Source: DATCJA01 sp963814955
GTDB taxonomy: Bacteria; Acidobacteriota; Vicinamibacteria; Vicinamibacterales; UBA2999
Direction: 5' to 3'
Assembly (NCBI GenBank): GCA_963814955.1
Contig: CAWFEX010000016.1
Coordinates: forward strand, 62,001-126,000
Length of the DNA: 64,000 nt
Positions 37,924-48,065 of this stretch are shown here, one piece after another. Position numbers and translations under genes: made by a program. Every line of letters begins with the position of its first letter. The first letter of the stretch is position 1. The notes under the pieces are model-generated. The model made no database searches and had not been told where the DNA came from. It worked only from the letters and a program-made list of their open reading frames with translations.

Positions 37924-40900
37924 ATGAGGGGCTCGCGCCGGTTCGTTTCGGCCGTTGCAGTGACAGTTCTCTTCGCAACCGCTACTGTGTGGGCACAGGC
38001 GACCGCACAACTCAGCGGCAGGGTGACCGACGAGAGCGGCGGTGTCCTGCCCGGCGTTTCCGTTACCGTCATCCAGACAGACACGGGCTTCACGCGCACG
38101 ACGGTGACCGACGAAAACGGCGGGTACGTACTGCCGAACCTGCCGCTTGGACCGTACCGGCTCGAGGTGATGCTTGCGGGTTTTCGGACGTACGCGCAGA
38201 CCGGCATCGTGCTGCAGGTCGGCGCCACGCCGGCAATCAACGTGGCTCTCGCACTTGGTCAGCTCGCCGAGACCGTCACAGTCGAGGCGGCCGCGCCGCT
38301 GGTTGATACGCAGAGCGCGGGCATTGGCGAGGTCGTGGAGCAGGAGCGGATCGTCGAGCTGCCGCTTCAGGGACGCCAGGTGACCGACCTGATCTTTTCG
38401 GTTGGTGCCGCGGTCGACATGGGACGGCCGAACAACCGCAGCTTTCAGGGTGGAGTCAACATCGCCGTCGCCGGCGGCCTGTCGTTCGGCGTGTCCTATC
38501 TGCTCGACGGCGCATTACACAACGACCCGCAGAACGCCGCCGGTTTGGCGCTGCCGTTTCCTGATGCGGTGCAGGAGTTCCGAGTCACCACGAGCGGAAC
38601 CAACGCGGAGAACGGCGTGCGGTCGGGCGCCTCAGTGAGCGTGGTGACCAGGTCAGGTACTAACCGGTTCTCTGGCAACGGTTTCGAGTTCTACCGCGAT
38701 GCGCGGTTCAACTCGATCAGCCGCTTCGCGCCGATAGGACCCGACGGCAAAAAGATCGACGACGGTCTGACGCGACACCAGTTTGGCGGCACGATTGGCG
38801 GACCCGTCCTGCGCGATCGGTTGTTCTTCTTCGGCGCCTATCAGCGGACAGAGACGACGCAGCAACAGGCGCCGCTGCTGGCGCGCGTGCCCACTGCACA
38901 GATGCTTGCCGGTGACTTCACGACGTTCGCGTCGGCGGCATGTCAGGGTGCCGCGGTCACTCTGCGGCCGCCCTTTGTCGGCAACAGGATCAACCCCTCC
39001 GCGTTGAGCGCGGCCGCTCTCAATCTCGCCGGCCGCCTCCCGACGACGACCGATCCGTGCGGTGAAACGTCCTATTCAATCCCGCTCGACCGAGGCGAAG
39101 GTCAGTTCGTCGGGCGGGTCGATTACCAGCTCAACGCCAACCATTCGATCTTCGGCCGCTACATGGCCACGTCCGACAACACGCTCGCGGCATTCGCCCG
39201 GACCGACAATCCGCTGACGACGACAGAACCGGCGCTCGATAACCTGCAGCAGGCACTGACGCTCGGCGATACCCAGGTATTCGGAGCGAACATGGTGAAT
39301 TCGCTCAGGTTCGCGTATACCGATACGGACGTTGATCGCCAGAACGCCTTCTTCGATCCGTCCGATCTCGGAGCGAAGGCGTACAGCTACGTACCGGATC
39401 AGATGACGCTGAACGTGACCGGCGGCTTCGACATCGGCGCGTCGACGGCGGCGAAGGGGATCGCGAACAATCAGACGTACGCGTTGAACGATGACCTCAC
39501 GCTGGTCAAGGGAAGCCACCAGCTCGGCATGGGTGTCAGCGTCGCGTACTGGAAGGTGGATCAGCAGACGTGGGCGCGGGGCTCGGGCCAGTGGACCTTC
39601 ACTGGTCAGGCCACCGGTCTCGGCATGACGGACTTCCTCCTCGGTCGCGTCGCCGTGCTCGATCATTCAGGTTTGACCGGCATCACGTTCGACCAGCGAT
39701 ACCTGGGCGCGTACCTGCAGGACACCTGGCGCGCGAACGGAAGGATCACGATCAACGGCGGTGTCCGCTGGGAGCCGTTCTTCAGCCAGAACCTGCTGCG
39801 CGGGGCGATTACCAAGTTTGATCGCGAGGGGTTCACCGGCAATGTGATCAGCACGCAATACAGGAACGCGCCGGCCGGATTGATTTATCCGGGCGATCCC
39901 GGTTTCCCTGATGGATCCACCGGGCTGACGACAAAGTGGTTGAACTTCGCGCCGCGTGTCGGCATCGGCTGGGACGTGCACGGCGACGGCCGCCTCGCGG
40001 TCCGGTCGTCCTACGGACTCTCGTACGACTACCCGACAGGCGAGTTCATGTCGAATCCGGCCGCCGCGCCGCCGTACGGCAACCGCATCCGCCTCACGGA
40101 TCCGCCCGGAGGATTCGACGATCCGTACGGCCATCTGCCTGGCGGTGATCCACATCCGATCGTCCCGGGCCCGGACACCGTGTTCCCGGCGTCGGGCACG
40201 TTTGCTTCGATTGATCCGGATCTCAACGCGCCGCGCATTCAGTCGTGGAACGTCACCGTCGAGCAGCAGCTCGGACTGAACTGGCAGGTGTCGGCGAGCT
40301 ACCTGGGTCGCTACTCCGACCGCCTCTGGGGCTTCCAGGCGGTGAACTACGGCGTCTTCCTGGGGCTCGGTCCGTGCACGATCAATGGCGCCGCGTTCGC
40401 GGTCTGCACGACCAACGGCAACCTGCAGCAGCGCCGCGTGCTGTCGCTGTCGAACGAGAACCCGAGGTCCGCCGGGCTTATCGGCATTCTCGACGAGTAC
40501 ACCAATGACGGAGACCAGAGCTATCGCGGGATGCGGCTGTCCGTCCAGCGGCGTGCCACGACCGGCCTCAGTTTCACTGCAAACTACACGCTGTCGCGCT
40601 GCTACGGCCTCGAAATGGGGACCGCGGCCCAGTTCGGTGCGACGTACACCGATCCGACCAACCCCGACAACGATCGCGGATACTGCGACCAGGACCGCAC
40701 CCACCTTGCAAACGCCACGGTGGGGATCGAAACGCCGCAGTTCGGCAACGCGATTCTCCGCACCATTGCGTCCAACTGGGGCATTTCGGCCATCGTGTCG
40801 GCGCGCTCCGGAGCGCGGCTCAGCGTCGTCACCGGTGTGGACACCGCATTCAGCGGCATCACCAACCAGCGCGCGAACCAGGTTTCAGACAACGTGTACG

Positions 40901-41244
40901 GGGATTCGCAGGAAGATGCACAGGGGCGCCTCGTAAACTACCTGGACCGCGCGGCGTTTGCCGCGCCCGCGCCGGGCACGGTCGGCACAAGCGAACGCAA
41001 TGGAATTGTTGGTCCAAGCTACTGGAACGGCATCAACCTGGCGCTTCGCAGGCTCGTGTCACTCGGAGGGACGCGGAATCTCGAACTGCGGATCGAAGCC
41101 TTCAACCTGCTGAACAGCTTCTCCTGGGGCACTCCGGCAGTGGCCAGTCCGACAATAAACCTGGGCTCCGGTCAGTTCGGTCGCATCACGACGCAGCAGG
41201 GTGACCCGCGCATCATGCAGTTCGGGATCAAGTACGCGTTTTGA
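37924..41244 (+). CDS. TonB-dependent receptor with carboxypeptidase-regulatory-like domain
   Basis: The only fully intact receptor in the window, 1106 residues. ATG 37924 with CAGGAGGAG upstream; signal peptide MRGSRRFVSAVAVTVLFATA; regulatory-like domain SGRVTDESGGVLPGVSVTV; plug VEAAAPLVDTQSAGIGEVVE then RIVELPLQGRQVTDLIFSVG; barrel ending RIMQFGIKYAF with a terminal Phe. It closes the family X/DUF6152 block 30.8-37.7 kb, suggesting that uptake and that block share a substrate. The ligand is unknown. Confidence 0.93.
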   Translation: MRGSRRFVSAVAVTVLFATATVWAQATAQLSGRVTDESGGVLPGVSVTVIQTDTGFTRTTVTDENGGYVLPNLPLGPYRLEVMLAGFRTYAQTGIVLQVGATPAINVALALGQLAETVTVEAAAPLVDTQSAGIGEVVEQERIVELPLQGRQVTDLIFSVGAAVDMGRPNNRSFQGGVNIAVAGGLSFGVSYLLDGALHNDPQNAAGLALPFPDAVQEFRVTTSGTNAENGVRSGASVSVVTRSGTNRFSGNGFEFYRDARFNSISRFAPIGPDGKKIDDGLTRHQFGGTIGGPVLRDRLFFFGAYQRTETTQQQAPLLARVPTAQMLAGDFTTFASAACQGAAVTLRPPFVGNRINPSALSAAALNLAGRLPTTTDPCGETSYSIPLDRGEGQFVGRVDYQLNANHSIFGRYMATSDNTLAAFARTDNPLTTTEPALDNLQQALTLGDTQVFGANMVNSLRFAYTDTDVDRQNAFFDPSDLGAKAYSYVPDQMTLNVTGGFDIGASTAAKGIANNQTYALNDDLTLVKGSHQLGMGVSVAYWKVDQQTWARGSGQWTFTGQATGLGMTDFLLGRVAVLDHSGLTGITFDQRYLGAYLQDTWRANGRITINGGVRWEPFFSQNLLRGAITKFDREGFTGNVISTQYRNAPAGLIYPGDPGFPDGSTGLTTKWLNFAPRVGIGWDVHGDGRLAVRSSYGLSYDYPTGEFMSNPAAAPPYGNRIRLTDPPGGFDDPYGHLPGGDPHPIVPGPDTVFPASGTFASIDPDLNAPRIQSWNVTVEQQLGLNWQVSASYLGRYSDRLWGFQAVNYGVFLGLGPCTINGAAFAVCTTNGNLQQRRVLSLSNENPRSAGLIGILDEYTNDGDQSYRGMRLSVQRRATTGLSFTANYTLSRCYGLEMGTAAQFGATYTDPTNPDNDRGYCDQDRTHLANATVGIETPQFGNAILRTIASNWGISAIVSARSGARLSVVTGVDTAFSGITNQRANQVSDNVYGDSQEDAQGRLVNYLDRAAFAAPAPGTVGTSERNGIVGPSYWNGINLALRRLVSLGGTRNLELRIEAFNLLNSFSWGTPAVASPTINLGSGQFGRITTQQGDPRIMQFGIKYAF

Positions 41245-41263
41245 TCCCGGGCGACGGCCACTG

Positions 41264-41398
41264 ATCACGGGCCGCGCCCCTCGACGTTGCTCGGGGCGCC
41301 CTGAGCCAAGTCGAAGGGCGGAGATACGGAGACACGGAGACGATTTCATTACTCTGTGTCTCTGGGGCTCTGTGGCCCGTGAGGGTGTAGTCGCTATT
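41264..41398. repeat. GTCGAAGGG-type palindrome plus 8-bp-period arrays after the receptor
   Basis: CCCTCGACGTTGCTCGGGG and CCCTGAGC...GTCGAAGGG, then octamers ACGGAGAC twice, and CTCTGTGT, CTCTGGGG, CTCTGTGG. Same layout as after the receptor ending at 30630. Together with the next array it fills the gene-free stretch 41245-41587. Confidence 0.72.
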
Positions 41399-41429
41399 TC
41401 GCTTTGAACGGCGTGGGACCCGCGATTCG

Positions 41430-41469
41430 GGATCCGGGATCCGGGGTCCGGGATCCGGTCCGGGATCCG
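41430..41469. repeat. 7-bp-period array (GGATCCG type)
   Basis: GGATCCG twice, GGGTCCG, GGATCCG, GTCCG, GGATCCG. Confidence 0.75.
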
Positions 41470-41587
41470 AATCCCGAACCTTGGCGCGACCGCCCGTTGC
41501 CGTTACAATCCGACACCTTTGCCGGCGAAGGGTGCAGTGATGGTGTGTCGTGTGGCGGCGGTCCGGTCGCGAAGGCTTCGAGAGGTG

Positions 41588-41701
41588 TCAGGCCGCCTTG
41601 TGCTGGGATTTTCGATCGCGCCGGCGGGCCAGCCAGTCGAGGAGCGCGATGGTCCACACAACGACGGCGATGCCCGCAAACAACAGCAGCGCGTTTATCA
41701 T
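41588..41701 (-). CDS. Small single-pass membrane protein, 37 residues
   Basis: ATG 41701 to TGA 41588. The sequence begins MINALLLFAGIAVVVWTIAL, a clear transmembrane helix, followed by LDWLARRRDRKSQHKAA, a basic tail that would stay in the cytoplasm. It starts three bases after the stop of the upstream minus-strand gene, so the two are probably co-translated. No family was recognised; short length lowers confidence. Confidence 0.45.
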   Translation of the reverse strand: MINALLLFAGIAVVVWTIALLDWLARRRDRKSQHKAA

Positions 41702-41704
41702 GAT

Positions 41705-41896
41705 TTACGTTCTGCGATCCAAAGCGCAAAGACGAGTACCGACGATCCAGATGACCAGCGTGCTGAACACCAGCGTCAGCGATACATCCGGTTCGCCGAG
41801 CATGAGGCCGATCACGATAGCGGCCGCGATCAGATTCGCGACGTCAGAGACCTTATCAGCCAGCAGGCCACGCCGCCGCTCCGTCAATCCTAGCAT
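41705..41896 (-). CDS. Small membrane protein or 3' fragment, two predicted helices
   Basis: Ends TLVFSTLVIWIVGTRLC then ALDRRT. Hydrophobic segments VANLIAAAIVIGLML and LTLVFSTLVIWIVG follow MLGLTERRRGLLADKVSD. The open frame continues upstream to 42118, but beyond about 41960 that stretch is antisense to kinase-derived sequence, so the real 5' part has probably been lost at a junction. ATG 41896 is a minimal start. It is coupled to the 37-residue membrane protein downstream. No known function. Confidence 0.4.
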   Translation of the reverse strand: MLGLTERRRGLLADKVSDVANLIAAAIVIGLMLGEPDVSLTLVFSTLVIWIVGTRLCALDRRT

Positions 41897-41954
41897 CGTC
41901 TCGAGGCGACTCAAGACCGCTGCCACAGTCGCGTTGCGCCATATTTCGGCCGCT

Positions 41955-43993
41955 CGCGCGGCGGGGTGAGGATGTAACGGAAACGCTTGCCGCAATTCTG
42001 AAGAGTGAACCCAACTGGAGCGTTTTACCGCCAGTTCTGCCGATGGCAGTGCGACGCTTGCTACGGCGGGCGCTTGCGAAGATTCCGCGCGAACGTTTGT
42101 CTGCCATAGGCGACGCACGCCTCGACATCGATGAGGCTAGTGCCGCCTCCTCTGAGCAGGACACGGAAGCTGTTGGTACGACGACGCGACGGTTATGGCG
42201 GCGCGCCATTCCGATCTCCGCGATGGCTGTCATCGCTGCAATTGGTGCGGTGCTGGCCATCCGCGCCGCAACGAGTTCCACTCCGCTTCTCGTACCCGCT
42301 GTCACACGATTTTCGATCGCTCCCCCTGCTGGCGTCGGTACTGAGCACCGGCAGCGACGAGTCGCTGGCTATTTCACGTGACGGCCGCCGAATCGCGTAC
42401 GTCGGCACCCGCGCAGGCACGCCACAACTCTACGTGCGGTCTCTGGATAACGTCGATTCCGTGCCCATTCGAGGCAGTGAAGGGACGGGCACTACCGTCT
42501 TCCTTTCGCCGGACGGTGAGTGGGTTGGCTTCGTGAGCAGCGGTACGATAAGGAAGATGCCGCTCGCGGGTGGTGCGCCACAAACAATCTGCGAGACATG
42601 CGCGACGGACACGCCAAGTTGGGGCCCAAACGGGATCATCATTTTTCCGGGCCTGAATGGAGGCCTGATGGAGGTGTCCGCCGCTGGCGGGACACCGTTA
42701 CGTCTGACGGCTCCGACCGGAGAAGTGCATCGAGAGCCGCACGCGCTAGCCGATGGCAGGACCGTACTGTTCGTCATTCGCCGCGAGGGACAGTCCGACA
42801 AGATTGCCGTGCGATCCCTTGTGACTGGCGAGCAACGGGAGCTGTTGGATGGTGTGAAGCCGCGCTTCGTTACTGGCGGTCGCCTGCTCTTCTCGCGGGG
42901 CGCCGTGCTGTGGACGGTGCCGTTCGATCCTGAGCGGCTGCAGGTGCTTGGCGACGCGAGTCGCGTGTTAGACGGAATCCATCAGGGTGGAGGCGGCAAT
43001 GGCTCCGGGTTTTTCGATGTGGCCAGCGACGGAACGCTGGTGTATGGCCCCGGTTTGGCGCCCAGACGCACGCTCGTATGGGTCGATCGAAGTGGCCAGG
43101 AGGAAATGATAGCCACACCGCCTCGAGGGTACACCATTCCGCGGCTGTCACCAGACGGGAGCCGCGTCGCACTTGAAGTGGAAGACCAAACGCGTGATAT
43201 CTGGATCTGGGACTTGAAGCGCGGGGCGCTTACACGTGTTACGTCTGATCCGGCTGCAGACCGAGAGCCTACGTGGACGCCTGATGGTCGTCGGCTGGTG
43301 TTTGCGTCGAACCGCAGCGGAACAAGCCGTTTGTATTGGCAATTCGTGGACGGCAGCGGGCCTGTTGCGGAACTCACACGAGGCCTGACGCAGGTAGGCC
43401 AAACATCGTTCTCGCACGATGGCCGCTATGTGGCGGCGACGGTACGTACGCCGACAAGACGCGGCAGCACAGACATCGCCGTGATCGAGATCGGCGAATC
43501 AGGGCGGGACCCTAGCGTTGACCTCGGAGAAGGCGAGCTGCTCCTCCACACCGGCTCTACGGAGCGGAACGTCGAAATTTCGCCGGACGGACGGTGGCTT
43601 GCGTACGAATCGAACGAATCAGGTCAGTACGACATCTACGTTCGGCCGTTTCCAGAGGTTGACGGCGCGCGATGGCAGATCTCGAACGGTGGTGGGATCA
43701 AACCCACATGGGCGCGCGACGGCCGTGAGCTGTTCTATCAGACAATCGACCGCGTCATGATGGTCGTTTCGATTCAACCCGGCGAGGTATTCGCCACCGG
43801 TCCGCCGCGAAAGCTTTTCGATGGCGGCTATTACCCGCCGTCGGGGCCTAACGTGCTCAACGAACGTGCGTATGACGTATCCGCTGACGGCCGACGCTTT
43901 TTGATGATCAAAGAAATGCCATCAGACACGCCGGGGTTTGTGGTGGTGCAGCACTGGTTCGAGGAGCTGAGGCGCCTCGTGCCGAGCAACTAA
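41955..43993 (+). pseudogene. Ser/Thr protein kinase remnant with TM helix and TolB-like propeller
   Basis: The N-terminal kinase lobe is missing. What remains starts with the last kinase segment (DVTETLAAILKSEPNWSVLP, RRLLRRALAKIPRERLSAIG), then a membrane helix (AIPISAMAVIAAIGAVLAIR), then a propeller with ISRDGRRIAYVG, FLSPDGEWVGFVSSG, WTPDGRRLVFASNRSGTSRL and ISPDGRWLAYESNESGQYDI. A frame change near 42335 separates helix and propeller. The usual gene has ~280 kinase residues upstream; here minus-strand membrane-protein sequence takes their place. It could still make a propeller protein from an internal start, but it cannot be a kinase. Confidence 0.75.
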
Positions 43994-44105
43994 CCACGAA
44001 GGTCACAAAGGCACGAGAATTCATCAGATGTGATTTCGTGTCTTCGTGTTCTTCGTGGTGCCAAATCTGATCGCTCTGCGCCTCTGTGCCTCCGTGGCCC
44101 GTTGA
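43994..44105. repeat. 8-bp-period repeats after the kinase remnant
   Basis: ACCACGAAGG and CACAAAGGCACGAG, then TGTCTTCG and TGTTCTTCG, then GCGCCTCT, GTGCCTCC, GTGGCCCG. It lies between convergent gene ends. Confidence 0.55.
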
Positions 44106-44123
44106 AGTGAAAACTGTTAGCCG

Positions 44124-45286
44124 TTACCTCGCTTTGAACGGCGCGGGCCGCGCGAATCTCGACGCATCGAGCGCCGCGTTCGGCTGGATGTCGGTGAGCG
44201 CAATCGTGTTCTGTCCGTCGGTCCACGTCAGCACGATCTGGAACGGCATCTTCACCCCGGCCACGTCACGATAGTCCGAATATTCGAATTGCATGGGGAC
44301 CGTGCCGACCGCGGTGCGATTCCATCGCACGATCCTCACCAGCAGCCCTGCACTGTCGAAATAGAAGTTCACGGGAAGCTGCCCGGCATTCTGACCCTGG
44401 AGAAGCGTGACGGCGTTGCCGTCGATGGTCGTGCCGCTGACTTGCCATTGACTGAAAGCGGGTCGGATGTTGGCTGGAAACAACTGCATGGTTTCGAGCC
44501 TGGCGGCCTCGAGATTTCCTCCGGTCAGCATCAGGAGCGGCAACGGCCTCCATCCCTCCGCTGCCCAGGCGGCGCGGCCATCGAACGTCTTGATGCGTCG
44601 CCTTCGGGTGTGCGGACGACTTGCGCCCGCTGGTTTGGCGCCTTCGCGACGATCTCGATTGGAAACTGGTTCCCTCCGGTATTGAATCCCTCGTACATTC
44701 CGCGCGCGACAAAGCCGGTCATGCTCGCGAGCCGTTGCGCTCCGCCCAGCGCCTGGGCGTACTTGTTGAAGACCGCGTCCACGGTTGTCCGATCGTCCGG
44801 GAAGATCCGCATCGAGTTCGGATCGTCGACGACTTCGCCGTACTGGAGCGCGAGATTGGGAATGTACTCCGGTCTGTTCTTGGCGTTGTGGCATGTGAAG
44901 CAGCTCACACGCGGCTGGCCGCCGAAGTAGTTCTTGTTGATCGTGTTCATCATCACGATCATCTGCCGCGCGCGCTGAATCAGAGGCGTCGTTTGGGCAA
45001 ACGCTCCGCGATCGGTGTAGATGTCGCCGGAATGACAGCTGACGCAGTCGTAGCCGAGCGAGGCGGCGAACATTCCCATCGTGTCCATGAATTCATCGAC
45101 GGGAATCCCTTTGAGCACCTGAACGTTCTTGAACACCGCGTCCGACATCAGCGGCGCCTCGGGTCCAGTCTGTCCAGCCTGGGCTGACGCTCCAGCGCGC
45201 AGGCCGACTGCCGCGACCAGGATCACAAAGCACGCGCCAGCCGCCGCCGTGGCGATTCGAGTCGCGCGCCGCACTCCAAGGCTCAT
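44124..45286 (-). CDS. Two-haem c-type cytochrome, PufC-like (one frameshift)
   Basis: Related to the cytochrome subunit of photosynthetic reaction centres, but with two CxxCH sites (CVSCH, CFTCH) rather than four. ATG 45286 with GAAGGAGA upstream; signal peptide, then FKNVQVLKGIPVDEFMDTMG. A Met-rich helix (RARQMIVMMNTINKNYFGG) precedes the second haem site. The C-terminal ~200 residues form a second domain (FNKYAQALGGAQRLASMTGF onward). One base is missing near 44600: GDAIKTFDGRAAW is split between frames. Ends PAPFKAR at 44124. Probably a periplasmic electron carrier. Confidence 0.82.
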
Positions 45287-45337
45287 GTGGTCTCCTTCGT
45301 CAGCGTGGGCATTCTGTGCTGCGAGTTCCTGAAAATT

Positions 45338-45397
45338 AACCAGCCAAGGGCTCGCCCATGATATCGCGCTGTTCGTGAGCCAGGCCCTTGGCTGGTT
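45338..45397. promoter_or_regulatory. 13-bp inverted repeat in a divergent gap
   Basis: AACCAGCCAAGGG (45338-45350) pairs perfectly with 45385-45397 across 34 nt, midway between the divergent cytochrome (45286) and family X (45519) genes. It could be an operator or a cruciform-forming element. Confidence 0.4.
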
Positions 45398-45518
45398 GTA
45401 TGGCGGTCCAAGCGATCGAGCCTGTCAAGCGAAAAGGTCCCGCACCTGAACCTGCGATATACTCCGCGCGATTCGCGTCGCCATGGTGAGAGTGCGGCCG
45501 ACGTTGAGGAGGATTGAG

Positions 45519-46376
45519 GTGCGCAACATTGTCCTTCTGGCGATGCTCCTTGGATTCACGCTGTCGCTTCCAGCGCAGGAACCGCCGTCTCCGGCGCCGG
45601 CCCAGCCTCCGGCTGGGTTGTTCACGCCGCTCGCCGGCGAATTCACACCGCTGGCGCCGGCGGACCTCGCCTCGCGGCCGGCGCCGAAGCTGTTCGACGG
45701 GACACCCGACATCTCCGGGCCGTGGGTTGGCGGTGGCTCGAACGACGACATCGAGCGCGAAGGTGGATTGAAGCCGGGCGACATGCCGCTGCTGCCGTGG
45801 GCAAAGGCCCTTCGAGATTCGCGGAAGGAAGAAGATGAGCCGTATCTGTACTGCACACCTATGAGCGTCCCGCGCATGAACCCGTATCCGTGGCGGTTCG
45901 TGCAGTCCTACACCGCGCAAGGTCCGACGCACATCTTCGTGGTGCACGAGAATGGAGACGCGGGTTCCATCCGTCAGATTTTCATGGACGGCCGGGGACA
46001 CCCCGACGATCCGATCCCATCGTGGTGGGGGCACTCAATCGGGAAATGGGAGGACGACACGCTCGTCATCGACACCGTCGGCTACAACGACAAGTTCTGG
46101 TTCGACAGCCGCGGCACGCCGCACACCGAGCAGCTGCACACCATCGAACGGTGGACGCGGATCAACTGGGGCACGATGACCCATGACTTCACGCTCGACG
46201 ATCCGGGCGCGTTCTCGCGCCCCGTGCAGCTGCAGTTCGTGGCGCGAGCGGTACCGCCAGGGCACGAGCTGATGGAGTTCATCTGCACCGAGAACAATCA
46301 GTACGGGATTGCCGCAGGCATCGAGAACGTCTACCAGGAAAAAGGGTACGGGCTCGAGAAGCCCGAGGCGAAGTAG
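45519..46376 (+). CDS. Family X secreted protein, type B (operon with DUF6152 and cytochrome)
   Basis: 285 residues. GTG 45519 with TTGAGGAGGA upstream; signal peptide MRNIVLLAMLLGFTLSLPAQ followed by a Pro-rich linker. Blocks: ISGPWVGGGSNDDIEREGGL, CTPMSVPRMNPYPWRFVQSY, QIFMDGRGHPDDPIPSWWGH, DTVGYNDKFWFDSRGTPHTE and FICTENNQYGIAAG; a short extra tail ends GYGLEKPEAK. The next gene starts 13 nt later and a cytochrome 9 nt after that, so the three are very likely co-expressed. Function unknown. Confidence 0.82.
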   Translation: MRNIVLLAMLLGFTLSLPAQEPPSPAPAQPPAGLFTPLAGEFTPLAPADLASRPAPKLFDGTPDISGPWVGGGSNDDIEREGGLKPGDMPLLPWAKALRDSRKEEDEPYLYCTPMSVPRMNPYPWRFVQSYTAQGPTHIFVVHENGDAGSIRQIFMDGRGHPDDPIPSWWGHSIGKWEDDTLVIDTVGYNDKFWFDSRGTPHTEQLHTIERWTRINWGTMTHDFTLDDPGAFSRPVQLQFVARAVPPGHELMEFICTENNQYGIAAGIENVYQEKGYGLEKPEAK

Positions 46377-46389
46377 GAGGGGCGGGTAC

Positions 46390-46795
46390 ATGAGTACGAG
46401 CGTGCGGCTGGCGATGGCGGTGGTCCTCCTCTCATGGACGCGCTCCCGTGGCGGCGCATCATTCATTCGAAGTCGAGTACGACCCGCGGAAGCCCATCGA
46501 GGCGGCGGGCACCATCTCGAAAGTCGAGTGGACGAATCCACACATGCGTGTCTACGTGGACGTCACCGATGAGAAGGGTGTCGTGACCACGTGGAACCTC
46601 GAGCTCGGCAGCCCCAACAGCGTGCTGCGGCGGGGCTGGAAGAGGGCTGACCTCCAGGTGGGCGAGAAGGTCACCTTCAAGGGGTTCGGCGGAAGGAAGA
46701 TACTCACTCGGGCCGTGGCCGATTCCATCACGCTGTCAGACGGCCGTGCGTTTACTGGCGCGTCCGGGGCGCCCGACATCGCACGTCCCCAATAG
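46390..46795 (+). CDS. DUF6152-type small exported protein (copy 4; frameshift in signal peptide)
   Basis: ATG 46390 with TAGGAGGGGC upstream. The signal peptide begins MSTSVRLAMAVVLLS. The frame changes near 46435 and resumes as APVAA then HHSFEVEYDPRKPIEA. Core KVEWTNPHMRVYVDVTDEKG, TTWNLELGSPNSVLRRGW and LQVGEKVTFKGFGG. It sits between the type B protein and the two-haem cytochrome. If the frameshift is real, export would fail; a consensus error is more likely. Confidence 0.8.
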
Positions 46796-46804
46796 AATCT
46801 GACT

Positions 46805-47948
46805 ATGAAGTATCCGATTCTCGGTGCAGCGGTAGCCGTGTTCGTCTGTTCCGCCGGTGCTTCCATCACGATGTCAGCGCAGGCTGCGCAGGGCGGCCAG
46901 CAACAAAGCCCGCCGATGTCCGAAAACGTCTTCAAGAACATTCAGGTTCTCAAGGGGATTCCCGCCGACGAATTCATGGACACCATGGGGATGTTCGCAT
47001 CCTCGCTCCTGTTCGATTGCACAGGGTGCCACGTCCAGGAAATCCTGACCAACCGCGACGCCTTCGCGGTTGCGACGCCCCGGATCCAACGGGCCCGGCA
47101 GATGGTGGTGATGGTCAACACCATCAACCGCAATTTCTTTGGCGGACAGCCGCGTGTGACCTGCTTTACGTGCCATCGCGGCGCGGATACGCCAGAGGTC
47201 ATTCCCGACCTTGCGTTGCAGTACGGCGACGTGGCGGATGAAAACCCGAACGCGATGCGGATATTCCCAGACGCACGAGTATCCGCCGACAAGGTTTTCG
47301 GCCGATACATCCAGGAACTGGGCGGCAACGATCGCGTGAGCAAGCTCACGAGCTTTATCGCGACTGGCAACTACGCCGGATTCAACACCGGCGACGCGAA
47401 GGTTCCGATTGAAATCCACGCCAAGGCTCCGAATCAGCGGACGCAAATCGTTCGCACCTTCGAGGGTGATGCGATCAAGACATTCGACGGTCGCAACGCC
47501 TGGGCCGCTGAGGGCTGGCGGCAGATTCCGCTGATGGAATTTACCGGCGGCAACCTGACAGGTGCCCGCTTCGAAGCCATCGTGTCGTTTCCAGCCGGCA
47601 TTCAAAAGGCGTACAGCCAATGGCAGGCGACGCTGAGCGCCATTGACGGCCGCAACGTCCAGCTCCTGCAGGGAAGCAACCCGGGAGAGCTTCCGGTGAA
47701 TCTGTATTTCGACGAGGAGTCAGGGCTGCTGGTACCGAACCGTCCGGTGGAGCAGGACGACGGTCGGGACGATTCCTACGCAGACCGACTACTCCGATTA
47801 CCGGGATGTCGCCGGCGTCAAGATGCCGTTCCACATTCTCATGAGGTGGACCAACGGACAGAACACGATCGAGCTGACCGAGGTGCGCCCCAACGTCGCC
47901 ATCGCAGCCGAACGGTTCGCCAGACCGGCACCGTTCAAGCCGCGATAG
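46805..47948 (+). CDS. Two-haem c-type cytochrome, PufC-like (one frameshift)
   Basis: Paralogue of the gene at 44124-45286. ATG 46805, nine bases after the DUF6152 stop. Signal peptide, then FKNIQVLKGIPADEFMDTMG; haem sites CTGCH and CFTCH; Met-rich helix RARQMVVMVNTINRNFFGG between. The C-terminal domain runs from VFGRYIQELGGNDRVSKLTS. Near 47733 one extra base breaks LLV from TVRWSRTTVGTIP; the repaired frame ends ARPAPFKPR at 47948, matching the paralogue's end. It probably passes electrons to or from its operon partners; that is an inference. Confidence 0.83.
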
Positions 47949-48065
47949 CCCGGGGCCGTCCGTCTTGACATCGAGAATGGCGCGTTGCCATGATGTAGCG
48001 CCTGAAAGAGTCGGGTCTACGCGAGCTACGGTTCCGAAGAGCCAGTTGCGTTTGGAGGGAGTTCA

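Noticed and set aside
41404..41969. Plus-strand frames across the gap before the kinase remnant
   Set aside because: They run through repeat arrays and lack any start signal or domain; the minus-strand membrane segments are better supported.
45287..45518. Intrinsic terminator at the 13-bp inverted repeat
   Set aside because: The loop is 34 nt and no T-run follows on either strand; it lies between divergent gene starts.
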